A DNA stretch of 64,000 nt from Lachnospiraceae bacterium (GTDB lineage: Bacteria; Bacillota; Clostridia; Lachnospirales; Lachnospiraceae). Under the pieces are notes generated by a model, which saw only the letters and a list, made by a program, of their open reading frames with translations, was not told the origin of the DNA and made no database searches. Shown one piece after another: positions 47,196-55,758 of the stretch. The translations under genes were made by a program, and so were the position numbers. The stretch's first letter is position 1, and each line of letters starts with the position of its first letter. The stretch lies in assembly GCA_910575035.1 (NCBI GenBank), contig CAJTDL010000020.1, positions 37,916 through 101,915 of the forward strand, in the 5' to 3' direction.

Positions 47196-49385
47196 ATGGC
47201 AGTGCGGATTTTGCGGGATTATCCATTGGGGGATATGGTGGCAAGGTATTTAACAGATGAGACCAAAGAGCATGTAGGCCTGGTGCTGCTGCCAGCAGAT
47301 ATGCCGATACAGAAGGGGAAGGAAAAAAATGAGAAGATAGACTCATTGGTTCAGATTAAGCTGGCGGGGGATATTTATGATGAGGCTTATGGGCTGGGGA
47401 ATACAATGCGCAATGGGGAAAGTGTCCGTAAGCTGAAATATAAAAGGCAGGAAATAACAGAACAGGAAGAAGCAGGGGAACGGGAAGAAGCAAGGGAACA
47501 GGAAGGAACAGGGGAACAAGCCGGATCAAAAGAATGGGCAGGGTCGAAAAAAAGAACGGAGATACGGACAATCCTGGAGGCGGAAGGGGAATATCGTGTG
47601 ATACATATGCTTTCCTGGAAAAAAGGAACGCCTTATGTAAGGATATGCTGTAAGGTGGAAAATCTGGGAGAGGAAGAGATACAGTTGGAAATGTTTGAAA
47701 GCTTTTCCATTAGCAGCCTTTCCCCCTATTTGGAAGGGGATGGGCATAACCGTATGGCATTGCATCGGATTCGAAGCGTCTGGAGCCAGGAGGGGCGGTT
47801 GGAGAAGCTTCCTTTGGAAGATCTGCAGTTGGAGCCTGCCTGGGATCCCCATGCAGTCAGGTGCGAGAAGTTTGGGCAGGTGGGATCTATGCCTGTAAAT
47901 AAATTTTTCCCCTTTGCGGCAGTAGAGGATCAGGAGCACCATGTGTTTTGGGGGGCGCAGCTTGCCCATCCGGCTTCCTGGCAGATAGAGCTGTACCGTA
48001 AGGATGATGCCTTGGCTTTGAGCGGCGGGCTTGCAGACAGGGATTTTGGGCATTGGATGAAAGGCCTGGAGCCCAGGGAGGGATTCACATCCCCAGAAGC
48101 CATTGTGAGTGTGGCTCATACAGATTCCATAGACATTTTTACAGGCAGGCTGACACAGGCGGCTCTGGAAGGGCTGGAGTATGTGCCGGAAGCAGAAAAA
48201 CAGCTGCCAATTATTTTTAATGAATACTGCACGACCTGGGGAAACCCTTCCCATGGAAATATCTGTAAAATCCTGGATGCCATAAAGGGGAAAGGCTTTC
48301 AGTATTTTGTGATTGACTGTGGATGGTATAAGGAAGAAGGGGTTCCATGGGATATCAGTATGGGGGATTATGAGGTATCGGAATCCCTATTTCCACAGGG
48401 CTTGGATAAAACAGTGGAAAAAATCAGGGAGTCAGGCATGATCCCAGGAATCTGGTTTGAGGTTGAGAATGTGGGGAAGGCCTCCAGGGCCTATCAGATG
48501 GAGGAACACCTTCTGCAAAAAGACGGCAGGACGCTTACCAGCTATTTCCGGCGTTTTTGGAATATGAGGGATTCCTGGGTGGAGGAGTATCTGAGCAAAA
48601 AGGTCATCGGAACGCTGCAAAAGTATGGTTTTGGCTATATGAAGGTTGACTACAATGAAACCATTGGCATTGGATGTGACGGGGCAGAGTCACTGGGGGA
48701 GGGGCTCCGCCAAAATATGGAAGCCTCCAAGGCATTTTTTGAAAAGGTAAAGCGCGAGGTGCCAGGGATTGTCCTGGAAAATTGCGCTTCAGGGGGGCAC
48801 AGGCTGGAGCCGGGCTTTATGTCCCAAATGAGCATGGCCTCCTTTTCAGATGCGCACGAATGCGGGGAAATCCCCATAATTGCAGCAAATCTCCATCGGG
48901 TCATCCATCCGGCGCAAAGCCAGATCTGGGCTGTGATACGCCAAAATGATTCCCTGCAAAGGATCGCCTATTCCATGGCCAATACATTTTTGGGCAGGAT
49001 GTGCATTTCCGGGGACGTGGCCAATCTGACCAAGAAGCAATGGGATATTTTAGAGAATGGCATCCATTTTTACCGGAAAATTGTTCCTATTATTAAAAAT
49101 GGGCAGTCTTTCCGATATGGCACAAAAGAAAAGAGCATGAGGCACCCAGAAGGGTGGCAGGCGCTGCTGCGGATAGGAGGCAACCAAATGGCATACCTTG
49201 TCATCCATATATTTGCCCATGATGAGGGACCCATGCAGATTAAAATTGCCCTTCCTCCAAATTGCCCCCAAAAAGTGCTGGACATTTACTCCGATTGCCA
49301 GGAGACTATTGAGCTGCAGAACCACTGCCTGTATTATAAAGCCCAAAGCGAAAGAAAGGCACTTGCAGTCTTACTGGGAATGTAG
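47196..49385 (+). CDS. Cytoplasmic GH36 alpha-galactosidase
   Basis: 729 residues, no signal peptide. The N-terminal beta-sandwich is followed by a (beta/alpha)8 barrel with DCGWYKEEG, the nucleophile Asp in YMKVDYNE (about 485), ENCASGGHRLEPG, and the acid/base Asp in SFSDAHECG (about 552), then IWAVIRQNDSLQRIAYS. It hydrolyses terminal alpha-galactosides after import by the upstream transporter, with which it is probably co-transcribed. Residues about 87-122 form a low-complexity Glu/Gln/Gly/Lys insert not expected in the family. An alpha-N-acetylgalactosaminidase is possible within the family. GAAGGAGG precedes the start. Confidence 0.9.
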   Translation: MAVRILRDYPLGDMVARYLTDETKEHVGLVLLPADMPIQKGKEKNEKIDSLVQIKLAGDIYDEAYGLGNTMRNGESVRKLKYKRQEITEQEEAGEREEAREQEGTGEQAGSKEWAGSKKRTEIRTILEAEGEYRVIHMLSWKKGTPYVRICCKVENLGEEEIQLEMFESFSISSLSPYLEGDGHNRMALHRIRSVWSQEGRLEKLPLEDLQLEPAWDPHAVRCEKFGQVGSMPVNKFFPFAAVEDQEHHVFWGAQLAHPASWQIELYRKDDALALSGGLADRDFGHWMKGLEPREGFTSPEAIVSVAHTDSIDIFTGRLTQAALEGLEYVPEAEKQLPIIFNEYCTTWGNPSHGNICKILDAIKGKGFQYFVIDCGWYKEEGVPWDISMGDYEVSESLFPQGLDKTVEKIRESGMIPGIWFEVENVGKASRAYQMEEHLLQKDGRTLTSYFRRFWNMRDSWVEEYLSKKVIGTLQKYGFGYMKVDYNETIGIGCDGAESLGEGLRQNMEASKAFFEKVKREVPGIVLENCASGGHRLEPGFMSQMSMASFSDAHECGEIPIIAANLHRVIHPAQSQIWAVIRQNDSLQRIAYSMANTFLGRMCISGDVANLTKKQWDILENGIHFYRKIVPIIKNGQSFRYGTKEKSMRHPEGWQALLRIGGNQMAYLVIHIFAHDEGPMQIKIALPPNCPQKVLDIYSDCQETIELQNHCLYYKAQSERKALAVLLGM

Positions 49386-49453
49386 CCTGGACCTTGGCAT
49401 AACTGTAACATTATATTGAAAGAAATTTGGCAGTCCTGCTGTGATTGGATAGC

Positions 49454-49483
49454 GAAAACCGGCTTTTTTGTTTACGGTTTTTC
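49454..49483 (+). terminator. Probable terminator after the alpha-galactosidase
   Basis: GAAAACCG (49454-49461) pairs with CGGTTTTTC (49475-49483) around a T-rich loop. Confidence 0.5.
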
Positions 49484-49620
49484 CTTGTATTTGCTATAGG
49501 TGTACGCTTATCCTGATCTTCAGCACGGGCTGCCTTTTGGTTGGCAGTTTCATATACTTCGGTTTACATCTTCTTTCTTAAAATCTATTGGCAGGCATGA
49601 AAATGATTAATCCATGAATG

Positions 49621-49737
49621 CTGGAACAAGGGCAGCCCCTCACGCCCCGGCTCTTCCCTGACGGCCGCTAATCCATCCCCCCATTGCTTCCCAATAAATC
49701 CCTTAACTTACTGGCATTGCCCTTAAACAGCAACATA
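49621..49737 (+). repeat. Dispersed intergenic repeat, copy A
   Basis: Contains GGAACAAGGGCA (49623-49634), GACGGCCGCTAATCC (from 49660) and AATCCCTTAACTTACTGGCA (from 49697), as in copies B, C and D. It fills much of the 550-base gap before the GT2 gene. Confidence 0.5.
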
Positions 49738-49764
49738 TCTTTTCTGTATTTACAAAAAATTTAT

Positions 49765-49792
49765 TTGACTATTTCTTCCTATACGCTATAAT
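49765..49792 (+). promoter_or_regulatory. Sigma-A promoter of the envelope gene cluster
   Basis: TTGACT (49765-49770), a 16-nt spacer and TATAAT (49787-49792), about 140 nt before the GT2 start. Confidence 0.75.
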
Positions 49793-49934
49793 GATGGATG
49801 GAAAAATGTAGAAAATTCGCCTTCTCTCCAAGATTCCATCATATTATTAATGAAAACTTAAGAAAATTTATGAAGAAATATCAAGAATGTTTTCGTTAAA
49901 TAGTATGAGAGACATGCGAAGGAGAGATCAGACT

Positions 49935-50957
49935 ATGAAAGACATTACATTTACAATTCCCTGCTACAATTCGCAGGATTATATGGAACGCTGCATCAAC
50001 AGTTTATTAAAAGCAGGGGAGCAGGCAGAGATCATTATCGTAGATGATGGCTCCACTGACCAGACAGGCGTGATCGCAGACCGCTATGCCAGGAAGTATC
50101 CAAATATCATACAAGTGATACACCAGGCAAATGGCGGCCACGGCGCAGGCGTCAATGCAGGCCTGGCCCATGCCACAGGAAGGTACTTTAAGGTAGTGGA
50201 TTCCGATGATTGGCTGGATGAGAAGGAACTGCAGAAACTGCTGAAAAAAATAAAGCAATGGGAACGAAAAGGCACAACGGTAGATTTGGTCATATGCAAT
50301 TATCTCTATGACCATCTGTATGAAGGGCGCACAAAGCGCATGGGCTACCAAAATGTATTTCAGGAAAATAAAGTATGCGGCTGGAAAGATATGGGGCATT
50401 TCCGTCCATCCCAATATTTGGTTATGCACGCATTGACCTACCGGACCGATGTACTGCGGAAATCAGGCGTAAAGCTGCCGCGCCATACTTTTTATGTAGA
50501 CAATATTTTTGCCAATCAGCCCCTTCCTTATGTAACATCCATTTGTTACCTGAATTTGGATCTGTATCACTATTTCCTGGGCAGGGAAGACCAGTCTGTC
50601 AATGAAAAGGTATTGATGCAGCGCATTGACCAGCAGATCCGTGTCACAAAGCTGGTTTCCGGGTGTACAGATTTAGAAAAAATGCGGATACATAATCCAA
50701 AGCTTGCAGAGTACCTGACCAGGAACATTTCTATTATGATGGCGATTTCTTCCATCCACCTGCTTCTGATTGGAACGCCGGAGGCATTCAAAAAACGGGA
50801 AATGCTTTGGAATTACGTCAAGAACCACGACAGGATCTTATACGATGCCTTAAGGCACAAGACCATCAGCGGCTTTACTTTCCTTCCTGGGAAAATTGGC
50901 GCGGGGGTGACGCTGGCAGGGTATAGGATGGCGCGGAAGCTCTATTGCTTTAATTAG
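49935..50957 (+). CDS. Family 2 glycosyltransferase
   Basis: 340 residues from ATG 49935, with AAGGAGAG nine nt upstream; the frame extends back to 49887 without such a site. GT-A fold: FTIPCYNSQDYMERCINSLL, IIIVDDGSTDQTG, NGGHGAGVNAGL, and the metal-binding DSDDW. No membrane helices. It transfers an activated sugar to an unknown acceptor. Co-directional genes for a papain-fold protein, a flippase-like protein and a DedA protein suggest a lipid-linked acceptor (inference). Confidence 0.9.
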   Translation: MKDITFTIPCYNSQDYMERCINSLLKAGEQAEIIIVDDGSTDQTGVIADRYARKYPNIIQVIHQANGGHGAGVNAGLAHATGRYFKVVDSDDWLDEKELQKLLKKIKQWERKGTTVDLVICNYLYDHLYEGRTKRMGYQNVFQENKVCGWKDMGHFRPSQYLVMHALTYRTDVLRKSGVKLPRHTFYVDNIFANQPLPYVTSICYLNLDLYHYFLGREDQSVNEKVLMQRIDQQIRVTKLVSGCTDLEKMRIHNPKLAEYLTRNISIMMAISSIHLLLIGTPEAFKKREMLWNYVKNHDRILYDALRHKTISGFTFLPGKIGAGVTLAGYRMARKLYCFN

Positions 50958-51013
50958 GGTAACGATGATGGATTACAAGATATATGGAATACACAGGAAA
51001 AGAGGCTGAAATT

Positions 51014-51622
51014 ATGGAAAAAATATATTTTGCATTAGTAGACACACCAGGATTGTTTGCTTCCATTATACGACGGGTGATTGGCATGAATTATATCCAT
51101 GTGGTATTGTCCATGGATCAGGAATTAAACGAGGCTTACAGCGTGGGCAGGCGGAATCCGGCAATCCCGCTGTTTGCAGGCTTTGAAAGAGAGGATGCAG
51201 AAAAGGTGGAGCTGGCGTTCCCTACGGCCAGGTATCGGATTGTCAGCTTAGAATGTACCAGTGAGCAGAAGGAAAATATTTACCAGAAGCTAAGGGAATG
51301 TTATGAGAGGCGGTTCCGTTACCACTACTGTGTTTTAGGGCTGCCCATGATATTGTGTAATATTCCTTTTTACCAGAAGAACCATTACACCTGTTCCTCT
51401 TTTGTGGCAAATATTTTAGAAGAAAATGGGATGGAACTGTTTGAAAAGCATTTTTCCCTGGTGACGCCAAGGGATTTTTATGAGCTGGAGAATACAGATG
51501 TCATTTACGAAGGCACCTTGCATGAATTCAATGAAAGATGCTGCAGGTATCCCGCCCATAATCTCAGCAGGCTTCGGAGGGCAGTGCGGAAAATATCTTA
51601 TGGAATGAATGGAGCGGTATAG
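51014..51622 (+). CDS. Permuted papain-fold (YiiX/NlpC-like) protein
   Basis: 202 residues from ATG 51014 (AAGAGG upstream; ATG 50984 also in frame). The N-terminal half carries a His in NYIHVVLSMD (about 30), and the C-terminal half a Cys in HYTCSSFVANILEENG (about 131). His before Cys is the circularly permuted order of YiiX-type amidases, which act on lipids or peptidoglycan. LFASIIRRV and the hydrophobic LGLPMILCNIPFY patches suggest membrane contact. The stop lies 2 nt before the next start, so it is co-translated with the flippase-like gene. The function is not known. Confidence 0.6.
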   Translation: MEKIYFALVDTPGLFASIIRRVIGMNYIHVVLSMDQELNEAYSVGRRNPAIPLFAGFEREDAEKVELAFPTARYRIVSLECTSEQKENIYQKLRECYERRFRYHYCVLGLPMILCNIPFYQKNHYTCSSFVANILEENGMELFEKHFSLVTPRDFYELENTDVIYEGTLHEFNERCCRYPAHNLSRLRRAVRKISYGMNGAV

Positions 51623-51624
51623 AG

Positions 51625-52662
51625 ATGAATCGTAAAAATGTAATCAGCGCAGGAGTCCTTTTATTGTTGGTGGCTTTGACGGTCAGCGCTATTTTTAGGG
51701 GAAATAATATGAGTGCAGTGTTCCAGGCAATGGGAAACCTGCATCCCATGTATCTGGCAGCGGCTATTGTAACAGCTTTGTTTTTTGTGTCTATGGAAGG
51801 GTTTGTGTTTTGCTATTTATTCCGGTCGTTGGATTATAGGACAAAGTTGTCCACTTATGTGAAATATGCTTTTGTGGGATTTTTCTACTCTGGGATTACC
51901 CCATCTGCCACAGGCGGTCAGCCCATGCAGCTTTATTATATGCAAAAGGAAGGGCATAAGGTTTCAGACAGCAGCGTAGTGCTGATGACAGTAGCGGTGA
52001 TTTACAAATTTGTGCTGGTATTGATCGGCGTTGGGATTCTAGTCCTTTACCACGATCCCCTGGCCGGTTACTTGAACAAATACATTTATCTGTATTACCT
52101 GGGGCTGTTTTTAAACACGTCGCTGGTGGTATTCCTTCTGTTTATCATGATAAGCCCTAAATGCTTTAAAGGCATTGTGATTGGCGGAGAAAAGCTTTTG
52201 AAAAAATTCAGCCTGCTGAAATCATCGAAGGAGCGGACCCAGAAGTTAATCGAAATGGCGGATCAGTACCATGAGGCAGTCTTGTTTTTCTTGAAAAACA
52301 AAAGGAAGATTGCAGTCGCAGTCCTGCTCACAGCTGTACAAAGGTGCAGCGTGTTCTTCCTTACGTACCTGATTTATAGGGGGATGGGGCTGGAAGGGAC
52401 CAATGCCCTTACTGTTATGAACCTGCAGGCATCTATTTACATTGCAGTGGATATGCTGCCGCTGCCAGGCGCTCAGGGCATCACTGAAATGATGTACAAG
52501 ACAGCCTTTGCCCAGGTGTTTTCAGGGGCTTACCTTACGGCTTCCATGTGCGTGACGAGGGGGCTGAATTTCTATATGGTTCTGATCATCAGCGCTATGG
52601 TAGCAGCCTGGTGTCATTTCGCCCCAAAGGCGTCCCCAAAAAAAGTGCGGGAGATGATGTGA
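51625..52662 (+). CDS. Flippase-like membrane protein (LPG synthase TM / UPF0104 family)
   Basis: 345 residues, about eight membrane helices. The family motif GITPSATGGQPMQLYYM lies at about 91-107, and the second half has VDMLPLPGAQGITEMMY, both typical of the AglD/YbhN/MprF flippase-like fold. There is no synthetase domain, so it is not MprF. Known relatives move lipids or lipid-linked sugars across membranes. Placement after a glycosyltransferase fits transfer of a glycolipid (inference). Confidence 0.88.
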   Translation: MNRKNVISAGVLLLLVALTVSAIFRGNNMSAVFQAMGNLHPMYLAAAIVTALFFVSMEGFVFCYLFRSLDYRTKLSTYVKYAFVGFFYSGITPSATGGQPMQLYYMQKEGHKVSDSSVVLMTVAVIYKFVLVLIGVGILVLYHDPLAGYLNKYIYLYYLGLFLNTSLVVFLLFIMISPKCFKGIVIGGEKLLKKFSLLKSSKERTQKLIEMADQYHEAVLFFLKNKRKIAVAVLLTAVQRCSVFFLTYLIYRGMGLEGTNALTVMNLQASIYIAVDMLPLPGAQGITEMMYKTAFAQVFSGAYLTASMCVTRGLNFYMVLIISAMVAAWCHFAPKASPKKVREMM

Positions 52663-52809
52663 GGATATAAATAGGCTTATTCAAAGCAGAGGAACAGGCG
52701 GAGATATTAGGGGATATAAATAGGCTTTTTCAAGGTAAGGGAACAGGCGGAGATATTAGGGGATACAAATAGGCTTTTTCAAGGTAAGGGAACAGCCGGA
52801 GATATTTGG
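52663..52809 (+). repeat. Three tandem copies of a 49-bp unit
   Basis: Units start at 52663, 52712 and 52761 (GGATATAAATAGGCTT and variants), and a fourth begins and decays at 52809. The copies differ at a few bases. They lie between the flippase-like gene and dedA, without spacers. Confidence 0.92.
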
Positions 52810-52836
52810 GAATAAATGTGGGAAAGGAGGCAGGGC

Positions 52837-52857
52837 ATGGATTACGGGGTGCCCTAG
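52837..52857 (+). CDS. Six-residue upstream ORF before dedA
   Basis: AAAGGAGG followed by ATG-GAT-TAC-GGG-GTG-CCC-TAG. The stop is 5 nt before the preferred dedA start, which has only a weak site of its own. This fits translational coupling, though it could be chance. Confidence 0.3.
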   Translation: MDYGVP

Positions 52858-52862
52858 AGAGT

Positions 52863-53369
52863 ATGGATTTTGAAACGATTAGCCACTGTTTTGAGGATTT
52901 TGGCGCAATTGCAGTGTTTGTAGTTGTGATGTTGGAATATATGAACCTCCCAGGATTTCCGGCAGGGGTGATTATGCCATTGGCGGGAATATGGGCTGCA
53001 AATGGGAAGCTGAGCTTTCTGTTGACAATGGCGGTTTCCGTAGCAGGAGGGCTAATGGGAAGCTGGATCTTATATGTGTTTGGAAGAATGGGAGGAAAGG
53101 TTTTTCTCAAGGCATATGTGAAGAAGTTTCCAAAACAGGAAAAGGCCATTGAGCGAAATTTTGAAATGATTCGGCAAAGAGGGTGCATAGGCATTTTCCT
53201 GGCGAAGCTGATTCCTATGGTACGCACCTTGATTTCCATTCCGGCTGGGGTACTGAGGTTTAATTTTTGGAAATATACTGTCAGCTCTGCTTTAGGGATC
53301 TGTGTGTGGAACTTTGTATTTATTGGGGCTGGATATTTGTTTGGAAATCAAGTCTTTGAAATGTTTTGA
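52863..53369 (+). CDS. DedA-family membrane protein
   Basis: 168 residues from ATG 52863. In-frame GTG 52818 and TTG 52806 would add residues without helix content. SNARE-associated/DedA fold: EYMNLPGFPAGVIMPLAGIW (family E..xxPxP-like segment), GSWILYVFGRMGGK, and the conserved C-terminal motif GIFLAKLIPMVRTLISIPAG. Several DedA proteins recycle undecaprenyl phosphate or scramble phospholipids. In this cluster it could return the carrier lipid used by the GT2 and flippase pair (inference). Confidence 0.88.
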   Translation: MDFETISHCFEDFGAIAVFVVVMLEYMNLPGFPAGVIMPLAGIWAANGKLSFLLTMAVSVAGGLMGSWILYVFGRMGGKVFLKAYVKKFPKQEKAIERNFEMIRQRGCIGIFLAKLIPMVRTLISIPAGVLRFNFWKYTVSSALGICVWNFVFIGAGYLFGNQVFEMF

Positions 53370-53527
53370 GTTTGTGTAGTCTGTATTCACGCTTGTAATT
53401 GCCTTTGGCTGCCAAGCGCATTTCCCCTATTGATATCCCCATCAAATAACCTTGTATTATGCCTATTTTTTCAATGAATGGGTTAATGTGGGTTCGGTAT
53501 GGATTTTAGCCTGCCACAGGAGGTGGG

Positions 53528-54802
53528 TCAGAGGCACAGGATTGGCTGCTGGTATTCATTTTTGATGGGCAGCGAGCGGGCGCAGGGAGCTTCCTTGGAA
53601 TGCTGGATCAAGTGATATAAATTAGAGGCATCCAGGTCGTAGGACAGGAGCTTTTGGGCAGTAGCAGGCAGCCTCTTGGAATCCTTGGAGAGGTTTGTGA
53701 GAAGCGGCAGGCTGCCCTGCTTTTTTATAGCAGACAGCAGAGGCGCTGCAGATTTACGGAATCCCAGCACCCGCAGGTAGGAAGGTTTTGAAAGAGCACA
53801 AAAATCCTCCTGGCAAATTTGCAGCAGCATATGCAGCAGCAAGCGGCTCAGGCGCGTATAGGTGACATTTTTCGTTTTTAGCAGCTGGCAGAAACCACTC
53901 CAGGAAACGAAATATGGCGCCATTTTTTTTATCCGGTTGGCAAGGGGAAGAGAGCTGTCTGCATAAGAGGCAATCCTCTGGACAGGATCTGTGAGAAGCT
54001 TATAGTGGATTAAGGTGGAAAAGTCATCCTCAAATAAAAAAGGGTGCGGATAGCGCCCTAATAATGTATAGGCAGCTTTCGGCATAGTGTTTGCCAATGG
54101 TTCTAAGGGGCAGGCAGAACGCCTTTCCTTTAGGAAAGCCCGGATTGCAGATGCAGAACAGAAATCATGGTCCAGGGCAGTATTGTGATAGCCATTGCCT
54201 TGGCGCAGGACAGGGCAAGGGATCATGGCGGATTTATAATAAGACAGGGCTTTGAGGTATTCTATAGCCAGGATATTGTTGGAAGAGGCCAGGATTTCCT
54301 GTAAGTGTTGTTGGGGGCTTTCCTTTCGGAAGCCTGGCTTTTGGAAAATAAAATAAGCTTCCAATGCCCTGGAACGCGCATGGGGATAAGAAAGGCCATT
54401 TTTTAATTGCTTCCTTAACTCAGCCTGGTAAGCCTCTGGCTGGCGTAACAGTACATCTGCAACATTTTGAAGGGTGGGAAGATAATGGTGTTCCATCCCA
54501 AACCCAAGATGGGTGACTACGCCGGTATGGTGCAGCAGGGAAACGCCGCCTTTTGCAAAATGCTCCGCGCTGGAGACAGCAAATAGCACAGGAAGCTCTA
54601 ATACTAGGTCAGCGCCGCAGCTTAATGCCATCTGTGCACGGCTATATTTATCCAGAAGGGCAGGGGCCCCCCGCTGTACGAAATTTCCGCTCATAGCAAT
54701 CACCACATAGTCTGCGCCTGTCTCCTGTTTGTTTTTTTCTATCTGGTAAGCATGCCCATTATGGAACGGATTGTATTCTGCAATAATGCCAATGGCTTTC
54801 AT
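53528..54802 (-). CDS. tmcAL: tRNA(Met) cytidine acetate ligase
   Basis: 424 residues. It activates acetate with ATP and acetylates the wobble cytidine of elongator tRNA-Met. Nucleotidyltransferase motif AEYNPFHNGHAYQI is at the N-terminus, followed by VVIAMSGNFVQRGAPALLDK and ADLVLELP, and then the helical tRNA-binding part. It converges on dedA across a 158-base gap with no visible terminator. Confidence 0.92.
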   Translation of the reverse strand: MKAIGIIAEYNPFHNGHAYQIEKNKQETGADYVVIAMSGNFVQRGAPALLDKYSRAQMALSCGADLVLELPVLFAVSSAEHFAKGGVSLLHHTGVVTHLGFGMEHHYLPTLQNVADVLLRQPEAYQAELRKQLKNGLSYPHARSRALEAYFIFQKPGFRKESPQQHLQEILASSNNILAIEYLKALSYYKSAMIPCPVLRQGNGYHNTALDHDFCSASAIRAFLKERRSACPLEPLANTMPKAAYTLLGRYPHPFLFEDDFSTLIHYKLLTDPVQRIASYADSSLPLANRIKKMAPYFVSWSGFCQLLKTKNVTYTRLSRLLLHMLLQICQEDFCALSKPSYLRVLGFRKSAAPLLSAIKKQGSLPLLTNLSKDSKRLPATAQKLLSYDLDASNLYHLIQHSKEAPCARSLPIKNEYQQPILCL

Positions 54803-55050
54803 AGTTTTTCCTTTCCGGCGATTTTCCTAATCCTGCTCCTGTGCGGTACCTGGGTTGCCCAACTGCAAAGTTAGGAATTTCTTTCATGTTCTTTTCTTGG
54901 GGAATATCCCCCTATTTTTTCATATGTCGGAATTATACCACAAAAACTAGGTTTTCAAAACTATTCCAGCAAATAATTTGTATTTTTAGGAATAAAAGGC
55001 AAATTATCGGCAATACTTTCCTTATCTTAACAGACAGGAAGGTAAGGCAC

Positions 55051-55665
55051 ATGAAAAAAATTGTAAAATGGAGCTTAATTTTATTTCTTACATATGTATT
55101 TACAGCAGGATATGGAACATACAGGCAAGCAGCGATTGCAGAAGGGATTGCAGGGAAAATTATTCGCTTTCACGTAATTGCCAACAGCGATACGGCTTCC
55201 GACCAGGAATTAAAGCTAAAAGTACGGGACGCCATTGGGTCTTATATGCAGCAAAAACTGTCAAAAGCCACAGACATTTCCCAAAGCCGCCAGGTGATCA
55301 AAAAAAATTTAAGGAAGATTGAAAATCAGGCACGCCAGGTGATTGCAGCAGAAGGATGCTCTTATCCAGTAAAAGCAGAATTGAAAATAACAGATTTTCC
55401 AGAAAAGACATATGGGGATTATACCTTTCAGGCAGGAAGGTACGAGGCTTTGGAAGTAGTGATCGGAAACGGCGAAGGCCATAATTGGTGGTGCGTGATG
55501 TATCCAAACCTTTGCTTTTTCAACAGTACTTATGAAGTAGTTGACCAAAAAGCAGAGGAATCTTTAGGGCATGTGCTGACCCAGGAGGAATATAAAAGCC
55601 TGATAGAGAAAAAAAATTACAAAGTGAAATTTGCATTTCTGGAATGGATTATGGAAAAATTCTAA
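55051..55665 (+). CDS. spoIIR: Stage II sporulation protein R
   Basis: 204 residues from ATG 55051 (GGAAGGTAAGG upstream; the frame opens earlier at 54841 but without a site). An N-terminal signal helix (about 5-22) precedes the family core: IIRFHVIANSDTASDQELKLKVRDAI, then GNGEGHNWWCVMYPNLCF. It is made in the forespore under sigma F and signals across the septum to activate pro-sigma E processing by SpoIIGA. GGCAATACTT at 55009-55018 fits the sigma F -10 consensus; its -35 partner is weak. It shows that the host is a spore former. Confidence 0.94.
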   Translation: MKKIVKWSLILFLTYVFTAGYGTYRQAAIAEGIAGKIIRFHVIANSDTASDQELKLKVRDAIGSYMQQKLSKATDISQSRQVIKKNLRKIENQARQVIAAEGCSYPVKAELKITDFPEKTYGDYTFQAGRYEALEVVIGNGEGHNWWCVMYPNLCFFNSTYEVVDQKAEESLGHVLTQEEYKSLIEKKNYKVKFAFLEWIMEKF

Positions 55666-55758
55666 GCTGCTTGCCAAATGTGAACTCTTTTGCTACTATA
55701 TATTTTGAAAGAATCCATACTTTTTGAAAGAACTCTTACAGAAAGGAATTGTATATAA

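Noticed and set aside
52663..52809. CRISPR array
   Set aside because: The repeats are contiguous without unique spacers, only three in number, and no cas genes are present.
54841..55050. N-terminal extension of spoIIR
   Set aside because: The frame is open by chance. A good ribosome binding site and the family start are at 55051.
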